The position numbers and the translations under genes were made by a program. A stretch of 64,000 nucleotides of DNA from Tsuneonella sp. CC-YZS046. GTDB taxonomy: Bacteria > Pseudomonadota > Alphaproteobacteria > Sphingomonadales > Sphingomonadaceae. Shown one piece after another: positions 16,982 to 25,220 of the stretch. Location of the stretch: positions 2,352,001-2,416,000 of the forward strand of contig NZ_CP141590.1 in NCBI RefSeq assembly GCF_035581365.1, written 5' to 3'. Positions within the stretch are counted from its first letter, which is position 1. Each line of letters opens with the position of its first letter. Below the pieces are notes generated by a model. The model ran no database searches, was not told where the DNA came from, and was given only the letters and a program-made list of their open reading frames with translations.

Positions 16982-18157
16982 ATGTTCGGTTCCATCTATA
17001 TCGGCCTGAGCGGCCTCAATGCCTATTCGCAAGGGCTGAAGACGGTCAGCAACAATGTCAGCAATCTCAACAGCGCGGGCTTCAAGGCTGCCGACATCTC
17101 CTTCTCCGACATCTATGGCGGGGGCAGCGCAGGCGGGCTCAACTATGGCGCGGGCTACCGCGCCCAGGGCCACGGGGTCAGCTTCGACGATGTCACGATA
17201 AATTTCTCGCAGGGGGAGTTGCGCCAGACCGGCCGCGACCTCGACCTCGCGATAGATGGCGGCGGCTTCCTCACGCTGATCGACGGCGACCGGACCTATT
17301 ACGCCCGCACCGGCAGCTTCGTGATCGACGAGGATGGCCATGTCGTGCTCGCGGGCACGGACCTCAGGCTGGCGGTGCTCGATTCCGGCGGCCGTCCGGT
17401 CGGCCTGAATATCGACACGGCGCGCACCAGCCCACCAGAGCAGACCACGAAGATCGTCTTTTCCGACAACCTTTCCTCCACCGCCACGACCCACACGATT
17501 TCCGATCTCAAGCTCTTCGACGAAGGGGGCGGGGAGCATCTCTGGACCATCGCACTGACCCGCGAGGAGACGGTGCCGAATCAGTGGACCGTGCAGGTGA
17601 CCGACGGGGATGGCGACGAGATCGGCTCTCAGACCCTGAACTTCGTGGGCGGCCTGCCGGATATCGCCAATACGACGCTGACTTTCGAGGATAGCGACAG
17701 CGGCCTTTCCGTCGCATTCGACTTTTCGGGCATCACCTCCTTTTCCTCCGGCACCGTGTCCACACTGCGGGCGTCGCAGGTCGATGGACATGGCACCGGC
17801 ACCATCACCACCCTGACGGTCAATGAGCAGGGCCAGTTCGAGATCGCCTACAGCAATGAGGAAACGCGCGAGCTGGGCGCCATCGCCCTGGCCGATTTCC
17901 GCGATCCGCAGAAGCTGCAGCAGCGCAGCAACGGGCTGTTCGCGCATAGCGGGTTCGGCCAGGTCCAGTATCTCTCCGCGCAGGACAGCAGGGTGGGCAG
18001 CATCTTGTCTGGGCGGCTCGAAGCGTCCAACGTCGATCTGGGGGCGCAATTCGGCGACCTGATCCTGATCCAGCGCGGCTTTCAGGCATCCTCGCAAATC
18101 ATCAGCGTCAGCAATGACATGATCCAGCAACTGTTCGGCATCCGGGGGCAGGGATGA
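16982..18157 (+). CDS. flgE: Flagellar hook protein FlgE
   Basis: Hook subunit. 391 residues with the axial-protein N-terminus (YIGLSGLNAYSQGLKTVSNN, VSNLNSAGFKAADI), the conserved QGELRQTGRDLDLAIDGGGF strand block, variable D1/D2 hook domains and the C-terminal helix (LEASNVDLGAQFGDLILIQRG, FQASSQIISVSNDMIQQL). Intact and full length for the alphaproteobacterial range. Located between flgD and fliM. Confidence 0.94.
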   Translation: MFGSIYIGLSGLNAYSQGLKTVSNNVSNLNSAGFKAADISFSDIYGGGSAGGLNYGAGYRAQGHGVSFDDVTINFSQGELRQTGRDLDLAIDGGGFLTLIDGDRTYYARTGSFVIDEDGHVVLAGTDLRLAVLDSGGRPVGLNIDTARTSPPEQTTKIVFSDNLSSTATTHTISDLKLFDEGGGEHLWTIALTREETVPNQWTVQVTDGDGDEIGSQTLNFVGGLPDIANTTLTFEDSDSGLSVAFDFSGITSFSSGTVSTLRASQVDGHGTGTITTLTVNEQGQFEIAYSNEETRELGAIALADFRDPQKLQQRSNGLFAHSGFGQVQYLSAQDSRVGSILSGRLEASNVDLGAQFGDLILIQRGFQASSQIISVSNDMIQQLFGIRGQG

Positions 18158-18924
18158 CGGGCACGCCACGAAGCTGGCTTCCCGAATGCGCCCTGACCTC
18201 GCCCATCGCGGTCAAGCCGATGGCCGACTGGCTGGATGAGTGGTCGCGCGCATGGCTGGTATCGGGCCGTCTCACGCCCGCACCCGCCTGGAAGGAAGCG
18301 CGCCGCGACACTTGGAGCGATACCGGTGGGACCACGCAATGGCAGGACGACAGCGGCTTTCGCGTCTCATCGCGGGCGGAAACACAGCACCTGCTGGCCG
18401 GCGCCATGCTGGGGCACGCGATCACCGACAGGGACATCAGGACCCCCGGCGACAGGATGGTGATCGGCGATCTCGTGAAAGCCGCGATCAAGGATCTTTC
18501 CGACAAGCTGGATGCGAAGCTGCAGGGCGCGCTGCCGACGCCGGCCGGCGAAGCGGAATATTGCCTGCCGATATTCCTCGATGCCGGGCCGGAAATATTG
18601 GCGATCACGGCGCGCCGCTCGATCGTGACAGGATTGGCCCGGCGCTATGCCGGCCCGCCCCGCAGCAGGCCGGAACCGGGGGAAAGATCGCAGGCCCTCG
18701 CCCGGCAGGAGATCGGACTCTCGGCCATCATCGGCCGCACCCGGCTCGGCCTGCGGGATCTCGAACGGCTCGGGATAGGCGATGTCATCACGCTCGGCAC
18801 GCCGACCGACCGACCCTTGGACGTCAGCATGGGCGGGATTTCCTGCAGCTCGGCTGCCGCGTCCCTCGCCCTGCAGGGCGAACGCTTCGGCCTCCGGATC
18901 GAAAGGCATGTGAACCAATGGTAG
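18154..18924 (+). CDS. fliM: FliM-like rotor/export protein without the CheY-binding motif
   Basis: Probable FliM-type C-ring protein. 256 residues, against about 330 for FliM. The C-terminal 70 residues form a SpoA domain (RTRLGLRDLERLGIGDVITL, SMGGISCSSAAASLALQGER), which would dimerise with FliN. The N-terminus lacks the EIDALL-type peptide that binds phosphorylated CheY, and the middle domain matches FliM poorly. It could equally be called a SctQ-like protein. Overlaps flgE by four bases and fliN by seven. Confidence 0.7.
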   Translation: MTGTPRSWLPECALTSPIAVKPMADWLDEWSRAWLVSGRLTPAPAWKEARRDTWSDTGGTTQWQDDSGFRVSSRAETQHLLAGAMLGHAITDRDIRTPGDRMVIGDLVKAAIKDLSDKLDAKLQGALPTPAGEAEYCLPIFLDAGPEILAITARRSIVTGLARRYAGPPRSRPEPGERSQALARQEIGLSAIIGRTRLGLRDLERLGIGDVITLGTPTDRPLDVSMGGISCSSAAASLALQGERFGLRIERHVNQW

Positions 18925-19190
18925 ATGACGATATTCTTCCGGCTTCCGCGCCGCAGGAAAGACCGGCCCGGCTGATCGACCATGTCGAGGTCGAGATCGA
19001 AGTGCTGCTCGGGGAAGCCCGGCTGACGGTGGCGGGTCTGAACGCGCTTGCCGCCGGGGACGTGCTTCCAATCGACCGCAAGCTCAGCGAGGCGGCCGAT
19101 ATACGAGTGAACGGGCAAGTGATCGCCCGGGGCGAGATCGTCACGCTGGATGACAAATTCGCCATTCGCGTCACGGAAATCGGCGAATAG
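18918..19190 (+). CDS. fliN: Flagellar motor switch/export protein FliN
   Basis: Small SpoA-domain protein that forms the lower C-ring and docks FliH for export. 90 residues: a short polar N-terminus, then IDHVEVEIEVLLGEARLTVA, LNALAAGDVLPIDRKLSEAA and DIRVNGQVIARGEIVTLDDK, the full FliN domain. Start ATG 18918 lies inside the end of fliM. Its position with fliO and fliP downstream is the standard fliMNOP order. Confidence 0.92.
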   Translation: MVDDDILPASAPQERPARLIDHVEVEIEVLLGEARLTVAGLNALAAGDVLPIDRKLSEAADIRVNGQVIARGEIVTLDDKFAIRVTEIGE

Positions 19191-19197
19191 GCGCGCC

Positions 19198-19566
19198 ATG
19201 CAGGCATTGCGATATATTCCGGGCCTGCCCGCCCTGCTCATCGCCGCGCCCGCGCTGGCCGCCGGGCTGGGCAAGGGCACCGCGCCCGCCATACCCTGGG
19301 CGCGGATTGCGCTCGCCTTCGTGTTCTGCATTGCGCTGGCTGCGGGCGCGATCCTGCTGATGCGCAAATATCGCCTGCATGACGGCGGCGGCTTCTCCTT
19401 TCCGCGCCGCCCGGCCGGCCAGCGCGCCATCGAGATCGTGGAAACCCGGCGAGTGAGCCAGCACGGCGATGCCTGCCTGCTGCGCTGCCATGGGCAGGAC
19501 TATCTGTTCGTCATCACACCCCACAAAGTCGTGCTGCTCGACAAGCTCGGGGCGCAGGGCGAATGA
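19198..19566 (+). CDS. fliO: Flagellar biosynthetic protein FliO
   Basis: Small membrane protein that stabilises FliP during assembly of the export gate. 122 residues with a signal-like hydrophobic start, one transmembrane helix at about residues 36-55 (IALAFVFCIALAAGAILLM) and a cytoplasmic domain with the FliO pattern IEIVETRRVSQHGDACLLRC and LFVITPHKVVLL. Start ATG 19198; the stop overlaps fliP by ATGA. Confidence 0.85.
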   Translation: MQALRYIPGLPALLIAAPALAAGLGKGTAPAIPWARIALAFVFCIALAAGAILLMRKYRLHDGGGFSFPRRPAGQRAIEIVETRRVSQHGDACLLRCHGQDYLFVITPHKVVLLDKLGAQGE

Positions 19567-20288
19567 GGCCATCGCTGCGCAGGCTGGCATGCCTTGTGGC
19601 CTTTGCCGCGACCATGGCCGCCGCGCCCGCCGCCCATGCAGCCAACGCCGCCGTGGTGGGCGGCACCGGGCAGGCAGTGCAGATCGCCGTCGTCCTCGCG
19701 GTGCTGGCGGTGATCCCCGCGATCCTGATCAGCACCACCAGCTTCGTGCGGATCGTGATCGTCCTCGCCATGGTTCGCCACGCCTTCGGTATGCCGCAAA
19801 CCCCGCCCAATGCGGTGCTGACCAGCCTTGCCCTGTTCATGACGGCATTCGTGATGGGGCCGACCCTGTCGCAGCTCAACCAGGATGCCTTGCAGCCGCT
19901 GCTCAGCGGGAAGGCCGAGCTGGGCGAAGTGATGGATAAGGGAGCGGCCCCGCTCAAGAGCTTCATGCTCAAGCATACGCGCGACCGCGATATCGAGATG
20001 ATCTACGAAATAGCGCGGACACCCCTGCCGGAGCGGACCGAGGACATTGACCTGTTCAAGCTGACTCCGGCCTTCATGCTCAACGAGCTGCGGGTCTCCT
20101 TCACCATCGGCTTCGTCATCCTCCTGCCGTTCCTGCTGATCGATCTGGTCGTGGCCAGCATACTTCTCGCGCTGGGCATGATGATGGTGCCGCCAGCCAC
20201 CATTTCCCTGCCGATCAAGGTGCTGATGTTCGTACTGATCGACGGCTGGAGCCTGGTTCTGGAGGGCTTGCTCGGCAGCTTCGGATGA
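19563..20288 (+). CDS. fliP: Flagellar export-gate protein FliP
   Basis: Core subunit of the FliP5-FliQ4-FliR1 export gate. 241 residues with a cleavable signal sequence (about 1-26), and the family blocks ISTTSFVRIVIVLAMVRHAF, GMPQTPPNAVLTSLALFMTA, PAFMLNELRVSFTIGFVILL and LLIDLVVASILLALGMMMV. Intact. The ORF overlaps fliO and fliA by ATGA on both sides. Confidence 0.97.
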   Translation: MRPSLRRLACLVAFAATMAAAPAAHAANAAVVGGTGQAVQIAVVLAVLAVIPAILISTTSFVRIVIVLAMVRHAFGMPQTPPNAVLTSLALFMTAFVMGPTLSQLNQDALQPLLSGKAELGEVMDKGAAPLKSFMLKHTRDRDIEMIYEIARTPLPERTEDIDLFKLTPAFMLNELRVSFTIGFVILLPFLLIDLVVASILLALGMMMVPPATISLPIKVLMFVLIDGWSLVLEGLLGSFG

Positions 20289-21028
20289 GCGGGCGGCGGG
20301 CTCGCGGCCTCGACCTGCTGACCCGGCCGGACCGGGTCGAGGCCTCCCTCTGGCGCTCCCGCTTGAGCGAAGCGGGAGAAGCATCGCGGCAGCGCCTGTT
20401 CGATCATTACCGGCCCTTCGCCCGCAAGCTGGCCGCCTATCACTGGGCGCGCAGGAAACCCGATAATTTCGAGCGTGGAGATATCGAGCAGCTTGCCTAT
20501 GAAGCTCTGCTGCAGGCGATCGACCGCTACGATCCGCACCGCAACGTCCCGTTCGAAGCCTATGCGCGGCTGCGGATCGCCGGACATATCGCCAATGGCC
20601 TGGCAAGGATGAGCGAGGCTTCGGCGCAGTATCGCTATCGGCGACGGACCGAGCGTGAGCGCCTGCGTTCCTTGAGCGAGGGTGGCGACGAAGCGGGAGA
20701 AGACGCCCTGGCGGCGCTTTCCCGCCTGGCGGCCACGCTCGCCCTCGGGCTGATGCTGGAGGAGGACGGCCCCATCGACCCGGATTCGCTGCCGGATGCG
20801 CAACCATCCGCCTTCGAAAGCCTGGCGTGGCACGAAATGAAGCGGAAGATCGCGGACCAGATCGCGACCCTGCCCGCGCGCGAGGCCGATGTGGTGCGAC
20901 AGCATTACCAGAACGGTGTCAGTTTCCAGCAGATTGCCGAGCTGATGGGGCTGAGCAAGGGGCGGATATCGCAGATTCACCGGTCCGCCTTGTCGAGATT
21001 GCGAGACCAGCTCGCCCGCTTTCGATAA
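20285..21028 (+). CDS. fliA: Flagellar sigma factor FliA (sigma-28 type)
   Basis: RNA polymerase sigma factor for late flagellar genes. 247 residues: region 2 at about 35-105 (RQRLFDHYRPFARKLAAYHW, FERGDIEQLAYEALLQAIDR and FEAYARLRIAGHIANGLARM) and region 4 at the C-terminus (LPAREADVVRQHYQNGVSFQ and QIAELMGLSKGRISQIHRSA). Its location inside the structural operon is unusual but occurs in lateral-type systems. No obvious FlgM is next to it; the small gene at 21646 could be tested for that role. Confidence 0.9.
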   Translation: MSGRRARGLDLLTRPDRVEASLWRSRLSEAGEASRQRLFDHYRPFARKLAAYHWARRKPDNFERGDIEQLAYEALLQAIDRYDPHRNVPFEAYARLRIAGHIANGLARMSEASAQYRYRRRTERERLRSLSEGGDEAGEDALAALSRLAATLALGLMLEEDGPIDPDSLPDAQPSAFESLAWHEMKRKIADQIATLPAREADVVRQHYQNGVSFQQIAELMGLSKGRISQIHRSALSRLRDQLARFR

Positions 21029-21051
21029 CAAGGGAATTAAGGGGAAACGAC

Positions 21052-21627
21052 ATGAAACTGTCCGATGAAAGCGAGATCGCAGCGCTGCTGGAATCGATCC
21101 GGGGCGATGATGCGGATGATCTGGCGCAAGCCGAGCGGCTGCTGGCCCGCTTCCCGGATGATCCGAGGCTGCATTTCCTGCGCGGCTCGATCCTGGCCGG
21201 ACGGCAACGACCGATCGAAGCGCATGTCTCGCTCGCGCGGGCGGTCGAGCTGGCGCCGGAGTTCCATATCGCGCGGTATCAGCTCGGGTTCTTCGAGCTG
21301 ACCTCGGGGGAAGCCGACAAGGCGCTCTCGACCTGGGGGCCGCTGCTGCGCCTGCCGCAGACCCATCACCTGCGGCTGTTCGTGGAAGGGCTTACCCATC
21401 TGGTGCGGGACGAGTTCGCGGAAGCGATCGACAGCATGAAAGCCGGGATGGCGGCGAATACGGAGAATCCGCCGCTGAACAACGACATCGCACTGCTGGT
21501 CGCCGAATGCGAGAAGCTGGTCGGCCAAAGTGACGAGGGCGGCGGCGATGCGGAGCGGGAGGATTCCGATCTATCCGCCACTTCCCTGATGCTCGGCCAG
21601 TTCTCGCCTGGCCCGACCAGGCACTGA
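21052..21627 (+). CDS. TPR-repeat protein of the flagellar unit
   Basis: A 191-residue soluble protein of tandem tetratricopeptide-like helices: AERLLARFPDDPRLHFLRGS, ILAGRQRPIEAHVSLARAVE, LAPEFHIARYQLGFFELTSG and a further repeat near residues 110-150. The C-terminal tail is acidic. TPR proteins of this size act as type III export chaperones or assembly factors, so that role is a reasonable inference; the substrate is unknown. Clear AAGGGGAAAC ribosome site before ATG 21052, 23 bases after fliA. Confidence 0.8.
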   Translation: MKLSDESEIAALLESIRGDDADDLAQAERLLARFPDDPRLHFLRGSILAGRQRPIEAHVSLARAVELAPEFHIARYQLGFFELTSGEADKALSTWGPLLRLPQTHHLRLFVEGLTHLVRDEFAEAIDSMKAGMAANTENPPLNNDIALLVAECEKLVGQSDEGGGDAEREDSDLSATSLMLGQFSPGPTRH

Positions 21628-21645
21628 GACGGGCGCCGGAAGCCG

Positions 21646-21987
21646 ATGACCCGCATCAACCAGGTCGACCAGGTGCTGATGCTGCTGCGGCAGCAATTGC
21701 AGCGCATGGGCAAGGCGCAGCGCAGGCCGCAGGCCGCGAAGGCGGGCACGCCGTCCGCGATCAAGCGCGCGGCGGCACTGGCGCAGATCGAGGGTCTTTC
21801 GCCCGAAGACCTCGAACAATCCCTGATCCGGGCCTTGCTGACCGAGGAATTCGGCGAAGCGCTGGCGAGCGATGCCCGGTTTCAGAAGGTGGTGGCCGAT
21901 GTCCACAGGATCATCGCCACGGATCGCGAGACAAGCCAATTGCTCCGGCAGGCGGTGGAGCAGCTGAAACAGCCGGGCACGGGCTGA
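21646..21987 (+). CDS. Small helical protein at the end of the flagellar unit
   Basis: Unrecognised 113-residue protein. It starts with a basic amphipathic helix (INQVDQVLMLLRQQLQRMGK), has a Lys/Arg-rich linker, and ends in a helical region (LSPEDLEQSLIRALLTEEFG, FQKVVADVHRIIATDRETSQ). No membrane segment or signal. Position 18 bases after the TPR gene and last in the unit suggests an export chaperone or a FlgM-like anti-sigma factor; neither motif is proven. It ends three bases from the stop of the converging TPR gene. Confidence 0.72.
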   Translation: MTRINQVDQVLMLLRQQLQRMGKAQRRPQAAKAGTPSAIKRAAALAQIEGLSPEDLEQSLIRALLTEEFGEALASDARFQKVVADVHRIIATDRETSQLLRQAVEQLKQPGTG

Positions 21988-21990
21988 ACG

Positions 21991-23106
21991 CTATCTGGCC
22001 ATCCGCCGCAGCGCATCGCCGATCGTCCTGCCCTGCTCGTCCAGCACCTGCCCGAGCGCCATGTCCATGATGCGCTGCACGGCTTGCTGGTCGCCATCCC
22101 CGGCGGCGATCAGCAGTTTGGCGAAGGCGGCGGAAAAACACTGGCGATCCAGCCCGAAAGCGACTTCCAGCCCCCGTTCCGCACTCGCTCGGTTCCCCTC
22201 AAGCAAATTCAGCACCGCCAGCGAACCATGGGATTCCGCGAAATTCGGGTCGAGCCGAAGCGCATGCTCGAACCGCCCGCGCGCCTTTTCGCGGTTGCCG
22301 CCAAGGAGATAGGCCCAGCCCGCCGCAATCCAGCTGCCGAGATGATCGCCGAAAAGTTCCGCCCCCTTGTCGAGCGCCGCCGCAGCCGCATGATGATCGC
22401 CGCCGGCGAGATCGGCCAGCCCCAGCCCGATCCAGCCGCGGGGCGAGCCTGCGTTCGCCGCCAGGGCACGCTCGAACAGGGGCCGGGCCGTCTCATGCGC
22501 CTGCTCAGCCAGCGCCAGCGTGCCGAGCACCGCCAGAGCGTCGGGGTGGCCATCCGCCCGTTCCGCGCATTGCCGCGCCAGTTCCTCGTCTTCCATATCC
22601 ACCGCAAGAACAGAGATCGCGGCCAGCAAGGGCGGATAATCGGCATGAACGGAAAGATGCTGCCTGGCCCGCGCGAGCGCTTCATCGAACGCCCCCGCTT
22701 CATGCAGCAATTGCACTTCCAGCATCGCCGCCTGCGGCAAGGCCCGGGTGGTTGTCTCATCGAGCAAGCCGGCGGCCCCGGCGCGATCCTGCGCCAGCGC
22801 GCGCGCCCAGGCGAGATTGAAGCGCAGCCCGGCATCCCCCGGCGCGACGGTGAGAAGCTGCTCGAAGATGCGCGCGGCCTGCACCGGATCGCCGCCCTGC
22901 ATCAAGGCGATTGCCAGCAGGTTGCGGTCGGCGGCGGCAAGGGCATCGGCCTGTTCGAGGCGCGACAGCAAATCCACCGTCAGGCCGGGTTCATGGGCCG
23001 CAAATGCCGCCTGCGCCGCATCGCGCAGCAGCGAAGGGTTGAGCGGATCGCAGTCGAGGAATCCGAGCAGGCGATCCAGCGCTTCACGATCAGGGACATC
23101 AGCCAT
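21991..23106 (-). CDS. Large TPR-repeat protein downstream of flhA
   Basis: 371-residue protein of about nine TPR-like repeats (for example PVQAARIFEQLLTVAPGDAG, RGWIGLGLADLAGGDHHAAA, GRFEHALRLDPNFAESHGSL). No signal peptide, so probably cytoplasmic. It is the last gene of the minus-strand fliQ-fliR-flhB-flhA unit, 77 bases after flhA. I start it at ATG 23106 with GTGAGG upstream; a GTG ten codons earlier is possible. A scaffold or chaperone for flagellar export is inferred from context only. Confidence 0.8.
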   Translation of the reverse strand: MADVPDREALDRLLGFLDCDPLNPSLLRDAAQAAFAAHEPGLTVDLLSRLEQADALAAADRNLLAIALMQGGDPVQAARIFEQLLTVAPGDAGLRFNLAWARALAQDRAGAAGLLDETTTRALPQAAMLEVQLLHEAGAFDEALARARQHLSVHADYPPLLAAISVLAVDMEDEELARQCAERADGHPDALAVLGTLALAEQAHETARPLFERALAANAGSPRGWIGLGLADLAGGDHHAAAAALDKGAELFGDHLGSWIAAGWAYLLGGNREKARGRFEHALRLDPNFAESHGSLAVLNLLEGNRASAERGLEVAFGLDRQCFSAAFAKLLIAAGDGDQQAVQRIMDMALGQVLDEQGRTIGDALRRMAR

Positions 23107-23183
23107 CCGGGACCTCACTTCCGACACAGCCCGCACATGCGCAGGCCCCTAAACCCATATTATCGGCTACTTCAAACAGGCGT

Positions 23184-25220
23184 TCATCCATCGGCCTTCA
23201 CCACATCGAAGGATTGCAGGCTGATGCGCAACGGAATCTCGTCCACCGAAAGCACGGACAGATGCGGAATGGAACGCTGGGTAAGCTTCAGGAGAATGCG
23301 GCGGATCGGCCCGGCGCACAGCAGGACGGGCGATTTTCCCTGCCGCATCATGGCTTCCGCCAGCGGCGCGAGCTTGCGGAGCAATTGCTCGGCCAGGCGC
23401 GGCTCCATGCCGAATGCGCTCGCGTCCCGCGCGCCGGCGCTGGTCAGAAGCTGGTTTTCCAGCCTGGGATCGAGGCTGAGCACCGACAAATGGGGATTGC
23501 GCCCGCGCAGGCCGTTGCAGATGACCGTGCTCAGCGCCTGACGAACCTTTTCGGTAAGCTCGGCAGGGTCGCGTTCCGATCGCCCGATATCCACCAGCGT
23601 TTCCACGATCAGGTCGATATTGGCGATGGACACCCTTTCCTGGACGAGGTTCTGCAGAATCCTCTGCACATCCGAGATGGTCATGACGTTCGGCACGAGT
23701 TCCTCGACCAGGCCCGGCTGCCGTTCCCGCACCTGATCCAGCAATTCGCCGACCGCCGACCGAGTCAGCAAGGTAGCGGCTTCCATCCGCACGATCTCGT
23801 TGAAATGCGTAATCATCGCCGTTTCAGGCTCGACCACGCTGTATCCGCTGCCCGATGCCTGCTCCGCCTCGGCGGCTTCCACCCAGATCCCGCCGATCCC
23901 GAAGGCGGGATCATGGCCGGCGATGCCCTCCAGCTTCGGCACATCCTCATTCTGGGGAATGGCCAGCACCCGCCCGGGATGGACCTGCCCGCTGCCGTAG
24001 GCGGTCCCATGGATTTCGATGCGGTATTCCAGGCTGCCCAGTTCCGGCGCATCCGCGAAACGGACGGCGGGAAAGGCGATGCCGAAGGTCTGCTCATGCG
24101 CGGCGCGCGCGGTGGCGATGCGATCCAGCAGCAGCGCTTTCCTGCCTGCCCATGCCTCGCTCAACTGGCTGCCGAGACCGATCTGGAGCGCGGCCCGCAC
24201 CCCGGCGCGCGCGGGCGGACCATCCTGCTCCGCCGCGCCATCGATGGCGTCCGCAGCCTGGCCACGGCGCCGCGCGCGGACACGCAGCCAGGCCAGGAAG
24301 GAAATCCCCAGCAGCAGGGCGATGGGCCATTTGGGCATGCCCGGCAGCAGCATGAGCGCGAACAGCACCGCGATCACTATCAGGGGAATGCGCGGCTCCG
24401 ACGCCAATTGCCGGAAGATCTCCGCGCTCAGCTGGCGATCCGCCGACGACCGCGTCACGATGATGCCGGTGGCGATGGAAATAATCAGCGCCGGAAGCTG
24501 GGTCGCGATGCCATCGCCGATGGTCAGCAGGGCGAACCGTTGCAGCGCCTCGCCCCAGCCCATCCCCATCTGGGTGACGCCGACGATCAGCCCCGCCACT
24601 ATGTTGATGAGGAGAATCAGGATTCCGGCAATCGCATCGCCCTTCACGAACTTGCTGGCCCCGTCCATCGCGCCATAGAACGACGCTTCCTTTTCCAGTT
24701 CCGCGCGCCGTTCGATCGCCTGCTTCTGGTCGATCAGCCCCAGATTGAGATCGGCATCAATGCTCATCTGCTGGCCCGGCATGGAATCCAGCGTGAAGCG
24801 CGCCGCCACTTCGGAAACACGCTGCGCGCCCGAGGTAACCACGACATATTGCACCACGATCAGGATGGTGAAGACGACCAGCCCGATGACGAAATTGCCC
24901 TGCACCGCATAGGTGCCGATGGATTCGATCACATCACCTGCATCCGCGCCGGTCAGGATCAGGCGGGTGGCGGCGACATTGAGCGAGAGACGGTACAGCG
25001 TGGCGACCAGCAGCAGCGAGGGAAAGGTGGAAAATTCGACCGGCTTGGTGACGTAGAACGTCAGCAGCATGATGGTCAGCCCGAGCGCGAAATTGACGAT
25101 GATCGCCAGGTCCAGCAAGGCCGGGGGAATCGGGGAAAACAGGATCAGCAGGATCAGGATGGTGCCCAACACCAGGACGAGATCCTTGTTGCGGTCGAAC
25201 AGCTCACCCATGCAAGGCAT
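23184..25220 (-). CDS. flhA: Flagellar export-gate protein FlhA
   Basis: Nonameric export-gate subunit. 678 residues: eight transmembrane helices in the first half with the FHIPEP-type blocks (PALLDLAIIVNFALGLTIML, EFSTFPSLLLVATLYRLSLN, GNFVIGLVVFTILIVVQYVV, SEVAARFTLDSMPGQQMSID, SFYGAMDGASKFVKGDAIAG), then the cytoplasmic substrate-binding domain ending LSVLSVDEIPLRISLQSFDV. A GGAAGG site favours ATG 25220; ATG 25211 is the alternative. It overlaps the end of flhB. Confidence 0.96.
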   Translation of the reverse strand: MPCMGELFDRNKDLVLVLGTILILLILFSPIPPALLDLAIIVNFALGLTIMLLTFYVTKPVEFSTFPSLLLVATLYRLSLNVAATRLILTGADAGDVIESIGTYAVQGNFVIGLVVFTILIVVQYVVVTSGAQRVSEVAARFTLDSMPGQQMSIDADLNLGLIDQKQAIERRAELEKEASFYGAMDGASKFVKGDAIAGILILLINIVAGLIVGVTQMGMGWGEALQRFALLTIGDGIATQLPALIISIATGIIVTRSSADRQLSAEIFRQLASEPRIPLIVIAVLFALMLLPGMPKWPIALLLGISFLAWLRVRARRRGQAADAIDGAAEQDGPPARAGVRAALQIGLGSQLSEAWAGRKALLLDRIATARAAHEQTFGIAFPAVRFADAPELGSLEYRIEIHGTAYGSGQVHPGRVLAIPQNEDVPKLEGIAGHDPAFGIGGIWVEAAEAEQASGSGYSVVEPETAMITHFNEIVRMEAATLLTRSAVGELLDQVRERQPGLVEELVPNVMTISDVQRILQNLVQERVSIANIDLIVETLVDIGRSERDPAELTEKVRQALSTVICNGLRGRNPHLSVLSLDPRLENQLLTSAGARDASAFGMEPRLAEQLLRKLAPLAEAMMRQGKSPVLLCAGPIRRILLKLTQRSIPHLSVLSVDEIPLRISLQSFDVVKADG

